NCBI RefSeq assembly: GCF_934668725.1
Contig: NZ_CAKUOF010000015.1
Span: forward strand, 45,047 to 109,046
Reading direction: 5' to 3'
From: an uncultured Dysgonomonas sp.
GTDB taxonomy: Bacteria; Bacteroidota; Bacteroidia; Bacteroidales; Dysgonomonadaceae
DNA length: 64,000 nucleotides
The notes under the pieces are model-generated. The model was given only the letters and a program-made list of their open reading frames with translations, was not told the DNA's origin and did not search any database. Positions 25,748-33,544 of this stretch are shown here, piece by piece. Each line of letters starts with the position of its first letter. Within the stretch, counting starts at the first letter, position 1. The position numbers and the translations under genes were made by a program.

Positions 25748-27211
25748 ATGAAAGAGTTTATTATATATATAGGTCAATCGGCTATTTGCATCGGAATATT
25801 TTTTATTGTTTACAGAATTTTTCTTCGCTCCACTACATTTTTCCATTTCAATCGTGTATTTCTCTTAATGGGACTGATAGCATCGTTCATTTTGCCCATG
25901 ATACGTTTTTCGTACGAAGTTATGATTCCGATATCTGTGCCTTCTTTTTCTCAACCATCGACGGCACACATGGCCGAAACGGGGGAAATAAATGTATGGT
26001 TTCTTTTGTTAGCTGTTTACCTAATTGGTATTATAATACAGTTGTTACGAAACTTTAGGTCATACCGAAAAATAGTCCGATTAATAAGACTGGGAGTATC
26101 TACCAATACTCGTAATTACAGATTAATAGACAGTCCTCTGATAAAATCACCTTTTACTGTACTCAATTGTATCGCCATCAATACAAAGAATATGACTGAG
26201 ACAGAAAAAGACGTAATATTAAAACATGAAATAACTCACATATCTCAAAAACATTGGATAGATCTACTCTGCAGCGAATGTGCACTATTACTGCAATGGT
26301 TTAATCCTTTGATGTGGTTATACGTGTCTTCACAGAAAGAGAATCACGAATTCTTAGCAGATAAGGCAGTAATAGAAGCAGGTATTTCTCCTGCTATATA
26401 TCAGGCTGCCCTTATCAATCAAAGATTTCAGGGCCCGGTGTTTTCTTTTTCTAACTCATTTAATTATTCAAATCAATTAAATCGTTTATCTATGATTAAG
26501 AAAGCAAAAACTTCACCTTGGAGAAGAGCCGCTGTATTAGCTCTTGTTCCTTTCTTTGGATTATTCTTTTGGGCTTCGGCAATACCTCGTTTTATATTTA
26601 AATCAGCAGACAAAGACTCTCATAATTTGTCTTCTGATCTTGTACAAGACTCAATAAAAATTATTGGTATTACACCTAATGGATATAATTCGTTACAGGT
26701 TACTGGCTCTAGATCCGACAGTACGATCAATACTTCTGATCCGGTTAAAGCTTTGTATATTATCGATGGTAAAGAATCGTCACTTTCCGAAATGAAAGGA
26801 CTGGATCCGCAAAATATAGAATCTGTCTCGGTGCTTAAGGACAAGTCAGCAATAGTTGCATATGGGAATAAAGGAAAGAATGGAGTAGTAGTAATTACAA
26901 CAAAAAAGAGCGCTTCGGTATCTCTCCCGCTAATGATAAATATTAGTGACCCTTTACCTTCAGACAAAGAGCAGTCGGGTTCGAATACGATATCTGTAAC
27001 TTCTTCAGACAACGAAGAGGGTTTTAAAATGACAAATATTAAAGCAGATAACCCTATAGTATTTATAAATGGAAAAGAAGCAACGGGTGAGATACTTCAA
27101 GCATTAAGCCCTGATAAAATAGAACGTATAGAAGTTCTGAAAGCAGATAAGGCTATTGAAGCATATGGGGAAAGGGCTAAGCACGGTGTTATACTGGTTA
27201 CTCTAAAATAG
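25748..27211 (+). CDS. M56 (BlaR1-like) membrane metallopeptidase with TonB-plug-like modules
   Basis: 487-residue polytopic peptidase. Transmembrane helices occupy about the first 110 residues. The cytosol-facing zinc motif HEITH is at 160-164, with ENHEFLADKAV downstream supplying the next ligand. A last membrane span lies near 258-277. The extracytoplasmic part differs from BlaR1: no penicillin-binding SxxK sensor. Instead there are two related modules at about 332-386 and 435-487 (KALYIIDGKE..VLKDKSAIVAYG..GVVVITTKK and NPIVFINGKE..VLKADKAIEAYG..GVILVTLK). They resemble the plug loop of SusC-like TonB receptors. It probably cleaves the upstream repressor in response to an envelope cue. 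Translationally coupled, gap 3 bases. Confidence 0.85.
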   Translation: MKEFIIYIGQSAICIGIFFIVYRIFLRSTTFFHFNRVFLLMGLIASFILPMIRFSYEVMIPISVPSFSQPSTAHMAETGEINVWFLLLAVYLIGIIIQLLRNFRSYRKIVRLIRLGVSTNTRNYRLIDSPLIKSPFTVLNCIAINTKNMTETEKDVILKHEITHISQKHWIDLLCSECALLLQWFNPLMWLYVSSQKENHEFLADKAVIEAGISPAIYQAALINQRFQGPVFSFSNSFNYSNQLNRLSMIKKAKTSPWRRAAVLALVPFFGLFFWASAIPRFIFKSADKDSHNLSSDLVQDSIKIIGITPNGYNSLQVTGSRSDSTINTSDPVKALYIIDGKESSLSEMKGLDPQNIESVSVLKDKSAIVAYGNKGKNGVVVITTKKSASVSLPLMINISDPLPSDKEQSGSNTISVTSSDNEEGFKMTNIKADNPIVFINGKEATGEILQALSPDKIERIEVLKADKAIEAYGERAKHGVILVTLK

Positions 27212-27283
27212 AATAAGCGTGATAGAGTAAGTATGATGTAATTAAATTATATCTGTATTTGAACCACGATGGATTTTTAAGAT

Positions 27284-27320
27284 AAGGATGAGTTTTTATC
27301 TATACTGAAAACTCATTCTT
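27284..27320 (+). terminator. Terminator after the BlaI-M56 operon
   Basis: 14-base stem (AAGGATGAGTTTTT with GAAAACTCATTCTT, wobble pairs included) and a 9-base loop, then ATTTAT. It lies 72 bases after the stop. Confidence 0.6.
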
Positions 27321-27409
27321 ATTTATATAGTAATCTCAAAAGAAATCGATAATCTTAGACATAGCCCACAGCCATAGTTCTTGCGATAAACAGTATTGAT
27401 GTTATTATA

Positions 27410-28201
27410 TCAAATGGAACGTAATTTTTCGAGAGCCAGTACTGCCATACCTTTCTGTCCAAAATGGTTTTGTGGGTCAATCGCAAGACACTCTTCAAAA
27501 TCTTTGATAGCGTTATTTATTTCTCCACTATTAGCAAGAGCCAATCCTCTGTTGAAAAATAATTGAGGATCAAAAGGATCCAACTCTATCGCTTGATTAT
27601 AGTCGTTAATTGCTTTTTCAAACTCTTTCATATTAACATAGGCTGCTGCTCTGCAACTTAAGTTAATTGTATTATATGGGTTTATCTCAATAGCTTTATT
27701 GTAATTCTCAACAGCTTCTTCATACATACCTAAATCATCGTAAGTATATCCCAAGTTACAGTGGTAATCGGCATTATCGGGATCAAGAGTGATTGCTTTC
27801 TTATAGTCAATTATAGCTTTCTGATATTCACCCAGTTTATTAAAAGTATTGGCTCTGTTATAGTAAAAAGCAGGAATACTGTTTGCTATTTCGATAGCTT
27901 TGTCATGATATTGTATTGCTTTTTCATATTCTTGCAGTTCTGAATATGCTACGCCGGCGCTACTGTATCTGTCGATTTGCCGGGCAGAAGATTCTGTCTC
28001 TGAAGAAAAATTCTGCTTTTCTATTTCTTCAATTAATGTTCTGAGGGCAGTTGCTCTTTCCGCTCCCGGGGGGTGAGATAAAGCATCTCTTAATTTTTCA
28101 GAATAAAGAGATGAATAGTTCTCTTGTTCATAAGATTGGCTGTTTTCGGATTTATCCAGTCCTAAAAATCCTAATATTTTATTTAATCCGCTGTTACCCA
28201 T
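27410..28201 (-). CDS. TPR repeat protein, five repeats
   Basis: 263 residues with no signal peptide. About 90 N-terminal residues are mostly polar, opening MGNSGLNKILGFLGLDKSEN. Then come five consecutive 34-residue TPRs with the W/Y-LG-Y-A-F-P pattern, for example AFYYNRANTFNKLGEYQKAI. The repeat style is close to the 980-residue TPR protein 1.4 kb away, so a shared origin is possible. TPRs mediate protein-protein contact; the partner is unknown. On the minus strand CAAAAGTA (28246-28253) reads TACTTTTG, a candidate -7 box about 45 bases upstream. Confidence 0.8.
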   Translation of the reverse strand: MGNSGLNKILGFLGLDKSENSQSYEQENYSSLYSEKLRDALSHPPGAERATALRTLIEEIEKQNFSSETESSARQIDRYSSAGVAYSELQEYEKAIQYHDKAIEIANSIPAFYYNRANTFNKLGEYQKAIIDYKKAITLDPDNADYHCNLGYTYDDLGMYEEAVENYNKAIEINPYNTINLSCRAAAYVNMKEFEKAINDYNQAIELDPFDPQLFFNRGLALANSGEINNAIKDFEECLAIDPQNHFGQKGMAVLALEKLRSI

Positions 28202-28520
28202 ATATTAAAAGGTCGGAGACCTATCCGTTTTTTTATTTATATATACAAAAGTAATTAAAATAGCCTCAATAAGGAATTATCAACTGAACCGATATCGAAA
28301 TTAGCTATAATATTTTATAGCTTTAAACTCGTGAATCTTCTCTTTGCTATTAGAGAGAATGCAATAACCGAATGTATTTTCTACTTATCAATCAGAAGTC
28401 TGTTTTATTTTGGTGTATTTAATATAAACGAAATGAGAATCTATTTATTTTAATAATGATCTTTTTGCACAAGATTACGATTGGTCCGACAACCGAAAAA
28501 TCGAATTTAAGCAAGATACT
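28202..28520. other. Intergenic region upstream of the LprI-like gene
   Basis: 319 bases between divergent genes. It holds the -7 candidate of the TPR gene, the short ORF at 28433-28453 (MRIYLF), and the apparently coding but startless stretch 28437-28520 described under the LprI-like gene. Confidence 0.5.
28246..28253 (-). promoter_or_regulatory. Candidate -7 element of the TPR gene
   Basis: Reads TACTTTTG on the minus strand, 45 bases before the start codon. No TTG at the standard -33 distance. Confidence 0.35.
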
Positions 28521-28877
28521 ATGCAGATAGAACAATCGGTCAGGGATATGCTGGATAAAGATTATTCGACATATGGTATGATTGAAGCTGTCCACCATCT
28601 GGAGCAGGGGTATGATGTGCTACTCAATAAATATTATAAGGAGTTATTAAGTATCCTAAACAATGAGAATAAAGAATTACTAAAGGCTAGTCAGCGTAAT
28701 TGGATCTCTTTGAGAGATAGTGAAAAGAAGTTGATTCGGGGAATGAAAAATCAGTTTTATGAGGCTTCCGTAGGCGGAACTGTTTGGAGTGTTATTGCAG
28801 CAAATGCAGACGCTGATATTACACGTCGGCACGTTTTTGAATTATATAACTTATTGATGTTTTCTACACTCAACTGA
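28521..28877 (+). CDS. LprI/DUF1311-like protein with damaged 5' end
   Basis: From the ATG at 28521 it encodes 118 residues: DYSTYGMIEA, LNKYYKELLSIL, ASQRNWISLRDSE and GTVWSVIAA follow the DUF1311 order (lysozyme inhibitor LprI-like; Mycobacterium LprI inhibits lysozyme). The usual cysteines of the motif (GMxEC) are absent, as Ala stands in place of Cys. The frame stays open upstream to a TGA at 28434-28436 and reads NNDLFAQDYDWSDNRKIEFK. That looks like the end of a signal peptide and mature N terminus, but has no ATG. An ATG at 28433 in another frame stops after six codons. So either a rare start or a broken signal peptide. Confidence 0.6.
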   Translation: MQIEQSVRDMLDKDYSTYGMIEAVHHLEQGYDVLLNKYYKELLSILNNENKELLKASQRNWISLRDSEKKLIRGMKNQFYEASVGGTVWSVIAANADADITRRHVFELYNLLMFSTLN

Positions 28878-28890
28878 AGTTTAGAAATAG

Positions 28891-28928
28891 AGAGAAGGTT
28901 TACTTCGTACGTAGAATAAACCTTCTCT
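28891..28928 (+). terminator. Terminator after the LprI-like gene
   Basis: Perfect 12-base stem AGAGAAGGTTTA / TAAACCTTCTCT followed by GTTTTTTT. It lies 14 bases after the stop and may also end the minus-strand gene at 28956. Confidence 0.85.
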
Positions 28929-28955
28929 GTTTTTTTAACTGTCTTTAATAACTAA

Positions 28956-29243
28956 TCAAGCTTTCTTGTTTTTCTTTCTATTTGGGATAATTACCGGCTC
29001 TGTTTTAGTGGTAATGCTATTTTCATTTTCCGGTTGTTGGATTAGCCATGATTTCAACTCATTTACTTTTCTGATAAGGCAGCTGGCACATGACTGAGGA
29101 ACTTCAGCCAGATTAAATACTTCATTATACAGTCCATAAATGCGGCTCATACTGTAGCGGTGGGTTGAGTTTACTTCATCTAGTAGCAATTCAACTTTTT
29201 GTGCCAGTGAAGCTTTCGTTTGTGTTCTTTTTGTAAATGTCAT
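28956..29243 (-). CDS. Hypothetical 95-residue protein with CASC motif
   Basis: Not recognised. Cytosolic-looking and charged, with a helical segment MSRIYGLYNEVFNLAE before a CxxC-type pair (SCASCLIRKVNELKSW) and a basic tail (PNRKKNKKA). The upstream partner (29256-29540) also has a CxxC (CKPC), and the gap between them is 12 bases, so they are probably cotranscribed. This pairing resembles small accessory genes seen in phages or mobile elements, but I have no firm homologue. Confidence 0.6.
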   Translation of the reverse strand: MTFTKRTQTKASLAQKVELLLDEVNSTHRYSMSRIYGLYNEVFNLAEVPQSCASCLIRKVNELKSWLIQQPENENSITTKTEPVIIPNRKKNKKA

Positions 29244-29255
29244 ATAGTGATGATT

Positions 29256-29540
29256 TTATTTAATTATTTTTGATTTATTATCAAGATGTAAAACTATAAA
29301 TATGGTAATCGAGAATACAAGTCCAGTACTCCATATTAACCATGAGGATAAGAGGATAGATATAATCGTATAGATTATCCAAAGTATATGAAACGTTAGG
29401 CAAGGTTTACAGTTAAATGGTTTACGATTAAACAGAGTTGAAAATCGAGCCAGTGAAAAATATTTATGTTGAGTTAATATTTTCCCTAATAGCATACCTG
29501 ACAAATTGATAGATATACAAATTAAAAATAATCGTAGCAT
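29256..29540 (-). CDS. Hypothetical small membrane protein with CKPC motif
   Basis: 94 residues with two or three membrane segments: N-terminal MLRLFLICISINLSGMLLG, then HILWIIYTIISILLSSWLIW and VFSITIFIVLHL. A loop between them reads RKPFNCKPCLTFH; a CxxC facing one side of the membrane could bind metal or form a disulfide. Function unknown. The short gap to 28956-29243 suggests an operon. Could be a holin-like or accessory membrane gene; nothing decides. Confidence 0.6.
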   Translation of the reverse strand: MLRLFLICISINLSGMLLGKILTQHKYFSLARFSTLFNRKPFNCKPCLTFHILWIIYTIISILLSSWLIWSTGLVFSITIFIVLHLDNKSKIIK

Positions 29541-29566
29541 AAAGAGATCTTTTTCTATATAGATAA

Positions 29567-29604
29567 AAAATAAGAAGAGACCTATTTGGGTCTCTTCTTA
29601 TTTT
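29567..29604 (-). terminator. Terminator of the large TPR gene
   Basis: Perfect 16-base stem with a 6-base loop (AAAATAAGAAGAGACC and its complement), 26 bases after the stop, followed on the minus strand by a T-run. Confidence 0.9.
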
Positions 29605-29629
29605 CATTAGTTCTATTAATCAGATTTAT

Positions 29630-32572
29630 TTATTCTTCCAGATTATCATTCGAATCAGGGGATTGTACCTTCATCAATTTGGTAATTACATCGATTTGCT
29701 TTTGAGCTTTTTCAATCAATCTCTGGTTGTGTGGTTCCAAAGACATTACTTTTATAAAGTCGTCAAGACCCTGTTGATATTGTTCGGTTATCTTGCAAGC
29801 TAAACCTCTATTGAAATATGCCTTAGTATAGCTGGGGTTTAATTCGATGGCTTTGCTGTAATCTTCGATAGCTACACTGTGTTGGCTGTGGTTATAGTAA
29901 ATATTTCCTCTGTTAAAATAAGTTTCTGCTAATTCGGGGTTAAAGCGAATAGCTTCGGTATAATCTTTTACAGCAGCATCGTACGCCTGCTTGTTTGTAT
30001 GAGCATTGCCACGGTTGAAATATCCCTCTGCATTTTCGGGAGATATACGCAGTAGTTCATTGAAATTGAAAATTGCAGCATCAAAATCTTTCAGATACGC
30101 ATATGCCAATCCTCTGTTTAGGAAAGCTTCCTCATTATCGTGTGACAGTTCCAGAACTTTGTCATAACTGGTTATAGCCTCAGGATATTCTTCTTGTTTA
30201 AAATAGGCGTTAGCCAGGTTTTTGTATGTCTCTAACCCTGCTTTCTGACTTAATACAACCTGATTATAATCGTTTATCGCTAGTGCAAATTGATTGGTTT
30301 GGAAATATGCATCAGCCCTGTATCTGTATACATCTGTATTATTGGGATCAAGTCGAAGAACTTCATCAAAGTCAGCAATTGCTTTCTCGTATTCTTTTTT
30401 TATAAAGAAAGATTCTCCTCTCTTAAAATAGGCATGTACTTCATTGGGTTTATTCCCGACTGTTTCCGTAAAGTCAGCAATTGCTTTATCATATTCACCA
30501 ATGCTGAAGTATACATTTCCTCGGCTAAGCATGTCTACGCTGGCAGGATCAAGACGTAAAGCCTCATCACAATCAGCAATTGCTCTGTTATGGTCACCTT
30601 TTATATTATATGCACTGGCTCTGTTATTATATGTTTCTGCATTCTGTGGATCCAATTCAATGGATTTGTTAAAATCTTCGATTGCTTTATCAATCTCACC
30701 ACGTTTTAATAGAATTGTTCCTCTAAGGTTATAAACCACTGCATCATCAGGGTTTAAACGAAGTACTGTATTGAAATTGTCAATTGCCCGGTCGTATTCA
30801 TTTCTTGTGTAATAAACTAATCCACGACTATAATAAGCTTTGTCATAATCCGGAGAAATAATAATCGTAGCATTATAGTCGTTAATTGCCTTATCCAGTT
30901 CTTTTATTTTAGAATATGCAAGTCCTCTGTTATAGTATGCTTCCTTATCATTCGGATTAAGTCTGAGTGTTGCATTAAAGTCTTCAATAGCTCTGTCGTA
31001 ATTGTCCAGTGCCAAATAAACCAGACCTCTGTTGAGGTAAGCCTTTATATTATTAGGTTTGATTCGTAAAGCTGCATCAAAGTTTTCAATTGCTTTATCG
31101 TATAATCCTTTACTTTTACATATCATGCCTCTGTTAAAATATGCTTTGGCATCATATGGGTTCATTTTGAGGGTTGTATCGTAGTCTTGAATAGCATCAT
31201 CAAACAATCCTAGATTGAAATATGCATTAGCCCGATTATAATATGCATTTATATAGTTTGGGTTCAACTGTATTGCTTCATTGTAATCTTGTATGGCTTT
31301 ATCAAACAGTCCCATGTTACTCAGCGTAGTGCCTCTGCTATAGAATGTTTCGGCATCATTCAGATTCAGGCTTATTGCTGTGTTGTAGTTCTCTAAAGCT
31401 CTGTCGAAGTCGCCTTTGTCGCTATACGCAGTTCCTTTATTAAAATATGCTTCGGCATAATCGGGGTTCAGTTGTAGTGCCTGATTGTAATTCTCAATCG
31501 CCATATCATATTGCCCCTTGCTGCTGTAGGCAGTTCCTTTGTTGTAGTAGGCTTCTGTATAGTTGGAGTTTAATTCAATTGCTTTATCATAGTCAGCAAT
31601 TGCTTTGTCGTGTTCGCCTATACTGTTGTAAACATTACCTCTATTGTTAAAAACCTGAGGTTGGTTGGCATTTATTTCGATTAGTTTAGTATATGTTTCT
31701 ATAGATCTGCTGGTATCTTTATTGGCAGAGTAGGCTTGTGCCAAGTAAAAATAGGTTTGATACAGTAAGCTGCTTTTACGGTCTTTGTCTATAACTTCAT
31801 CTTTTTCTATATTTTTTGCAATATCTTCTAATGATGCTATTTTGGTAGTCATATCTGCTTTGCTTATCGCAGCATGAATATCAAAATTATAGCTTGACGT
31901 GCGTGCATCTTCTTTGATGTTGATTCCTATTTTTTCAACTTCCGAAAGAGTACTTTCCACTTTGCCTAAGGCGGCATTGATCTCATCCTTTCGGTCATCT
32001 ATTTCTTGAGTCTTTGCATCTATTTCTTCTTTTTGAGCATCAATTTCAAGTTTTTTCGAATCAATATCTTTTTTCTTATGATCTATCTCATCATTTTTAT
32101 CAGTCACTTTATCTAAAGTATCTTCAACGGCTTTCATTCGGTCTTTCAACTCCATAAACCCAAGGAAAGAGAAAATAAGGGTGATAAGAGCTAATACAGC
32201 TGCCCATACAAATAGCAGCATTACTGTATTGTCGGCTGTCCGTGAAAGCATACTCGAATATTCGGTTAACTGAGCGGTTGCTTGTTTGATAATGGCTTCT
32301 TCTGCCATCTGGGCTTTCTGGGTTTTAACCAGATTGATGCTGTCGATATAATGACGCCCTATCTGGTCAGTTGCTACCACATATTGAGAATTGTCACGTA
32401 GCATACCGAATAGCTCTTGCAGTTCTCTGTTATTTTGCTCGGCACGATTTACTATCCGGTTAGTATTTGTATAGCTTATGCCTCCTGCTATAAAAGTGAG
32501 AGCGATAAGTATGCATGCAAACCATCCAAAATTGATAAATCGAGAAGTTTTCCTGTTTTTGTCAATAGCCAT
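29630..32572 (-). CDS. Membrane-anchored giant TPR protein (~20 repeats)
   Basis: 980 residues. TM1 is at about 15-34, a short loop of about 80 residues, then TM2 at about 116-139. A heptad coiled coil runs about 145-215 (repeats of the IDAKKEE kind). From about residue 268 to 950 there are about 20 consecutive 34-residue TPRs, for example QVFNNRGNVYNSIGEHDKAI; one repeat is 33 residues. A short acidic tail ends NDNLEE. The layout suggests a scaffold with the TPR solenoid on one side of the inner membrane. No catalytic domain is visible. It may organise envelope or secretion complexes, but this is only inferred from architecture. Neighbours give no clear partner. Confidence 0.83.
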   Translation of the reverse strand: MAIDKNRKTSRFINFGWFACILIALTFIAGGISYTNTNRIVNRAEQNNRELQELFGMLRDNSQYVVATDQIGRHYIDSINLVKTQKAQMAEEAIIKQATAQLTEYSSMLSRTADNTVMLLFVWAAVLALITLIFSFLGFMELKDRMKAVEDTLDKVTDKNDEIDHKKKDIDSKKLEIDAQKEEIDAKTQEIDDRKDEINAALGKVESTLSEVEKIGINIKEDARTSSYNFDIHAAISKADMTTKIASLEDIAKNIEKDEVIDKDRKSSLLYQTYFYLAQAYSANKDTSRSIETYTKLIEINANQPQVFNNRGNVYNSIGEHDKAIADYDKAIELNSNYTEAYYNKGTAYSSKGQYDMAIENYNQALQLNPDYAEAYFNKGTAYSDKGDFDRALENYNTAISLNLNDAETFYSRGTTLSNMGLFDKAIQDYNEAIQLNPNYINAYYNRANAYFNLGLFDDAIQDYDTTLKMNPYDAKAYFNRGMICKSKGLYDKAIENFDAALRIKPNNIKAYLNRGLVYLALDNYDRAIEDFNATLRLNPNDKEAYYNRGLAYSKIKELDKAINDYNATIIISPDYDKAYYSRGLVYYTRNEYDRAIDNFNTVLRLNPDDAVVYNLRGTILLKRGEIDKAIEDFNKSIELDPQNAETYNNRASAYNIKGDHNRAIADCDEALRLDPASVDMLSRGNVYFSIGEYDKAIADFTETVGNKPNEVHAYFKRGESFFIKKEYEKAIADFDEVLRLDPNNTDVYRYRADAYFQTNQFALAINDYNQVVLSQKAGLETYKNLANAYFKQEEYPEAITSYDKVLELSHDNEEAFLNRGLAYAYLKDFDAAIFNFNELLRISPENAEGYFNRGNAHTNKQAYDAAVKDYTEAIRFNPELAETYFNRGNIYYNHSQHSVAIEDYSKAIELNPSYTKAYFNRGLACKITEQYQQGLDDFIKVMSLEPHNQRLIEKAQKQIDVITKLMKVQSPDSNDNLEE

Positions 32573-32934
32573 AATACAGCTTTTTTATAATAGTAAATTG
32601 AAAATTTTAATATGGTTAATATGTAACAATGCAGCAATATTTATTAAGTATTTCTGCATACTTAATAACATGTTAAATAGAATGTCTATAATGGGTGCAT
32701 TTATTGTTAATGTTATTATGATTTCAAAATATATCTACGTGTGTAATAGATATATTTTTCTATGAAATACAAAAATAAGAAAAAATATTAACATTTAACC
32801 GTTTAAATTGAAATTTTAAATGTGAAAATAACTCAGGGTATTTTTACATAAGCCTGTATTCTTTTTGTATATGCTTCGATCATTTTATTATCTTTATCAT
32901 CTAATTTTATAGTTAGAGTGTCAATTTTAGGTGT
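32573..32934. promoter_or_regulatory. Divergent intergenic region, 362 bases
   Basis: Very AT-rich. On the minus strand CAAAAATA at 32770-32777 reads TATTTTTG, a weak -7 candidate about 200 bases from the TPR gene. No clear promoter for the NlpC/P60 gene. No ORF or RNA seen. Confidence 0.3.
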
Positions 32935-33471
32935 ATGGATAAGATTTGTAGGATAATAAAGATTAGTGGATTTATCGTAGGGTTACTTCTTTTAGTTGTT
33001 TTGTCCTCATGTAGAAGTAGTAAAACGGTACTGTATAATCCTGTAGAAGTGGAGCAGTTGTCACGTGCTTTGCGTATACCCATTAATAATGATGATCCTA
33101 ATATTCCTTTGTATGCCGAAGCGTCTTTATGGTTGGGTGTACCCTATCGCTACGGAGGCAATACCAAGACCGGTTCAGATTGTTCAGGTTTTGTTTGGCA
33201 AGTTTATCGTAGAGTTTATGGAAAACATCTGGAAAGGTCATCTGACGATCAAGCAAAGAAAGATGTACACAAAGTTGGGAAGGGTGGCTTAAAACCGGGA
33301 GATTTAGTCTTTTTTAGAACATCCCGAAAATCTAAAAAAATAGACCATGTCGGTATTTTTCTTAAGGATGGCTATTTTGTGCATGCTTCTACCAGTAAGG
33401 GAGTTATTGTGAGCAGTTTGGAGGAGGATTATTATAAAAGGACTTGGCAAAAAGGTGGGAGGGTGAAATAG
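32935..33471 (+). CDS. NlpC/P60 (C40) peptidase lipoprotein
   Basis: Peptidoglycan endopeptidase of 178 residues, probably cleaving D-Glu-mDAP bonds in stem peptides during growth or turnover. Lipoprotein: hydrophobic signal with Cys26 (VVLSSC). Catalytic Cys83 is in SDCSGFV, His138 in IDHVGIF and His150 in YFVHAST; the triad is complete. Length and layout match the Spr/NlpC group of lipoprotein hydrolases. A hairpin terminator follows by 20 bases and is shared with the convergent sulfatase. Confidence 0.9.
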   Translation: MDKICRIIKISGFIVGLLLLVVLSSCRSSKTVLYNPVEVEQLSRALRIPINNDDPNIPLYAEASLWLGVPYRYGGNTKTGSDCSGFVWQVYRRVYGKHLERSSDDQAKKDVHKVGKGGLKPGDLVFFRTSRKSKKIDHVGIFLKDGYFVHASTSKGVIVSSLEEDYYKRTWQKGGRVK

Positions 33472-33491
33472 CTCGCCGATATATGAAAAAA

Positions 33492-33530
33492 TTAAAAGGC
33501 TAGCATATCGACAGTATGTTAGCCTTTTAA
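33492..33530. terminator. Bidirectional terminator
   Basis: 16-base stem TTAAAAGGCTAGCATA / TATGTTAGCCTTTTAA with one wobble, loop of 7, then GTTTTT. It lies between the convergent C40 peptidase and sulfatase genes. Confidence 0.85.
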
Positions 33531-33544
33531 CGTTTTTGGAATCT

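Noticed and set aside
29630..32572. Repeated short DNA segments that could suggest a CRISPR array or tandem DNA repeat
   Set aside because: The periodicity is 102 bases, equals 34 codons, and reads as TPR repeats with diverged DNA; no conserved spacer-repeat layout.
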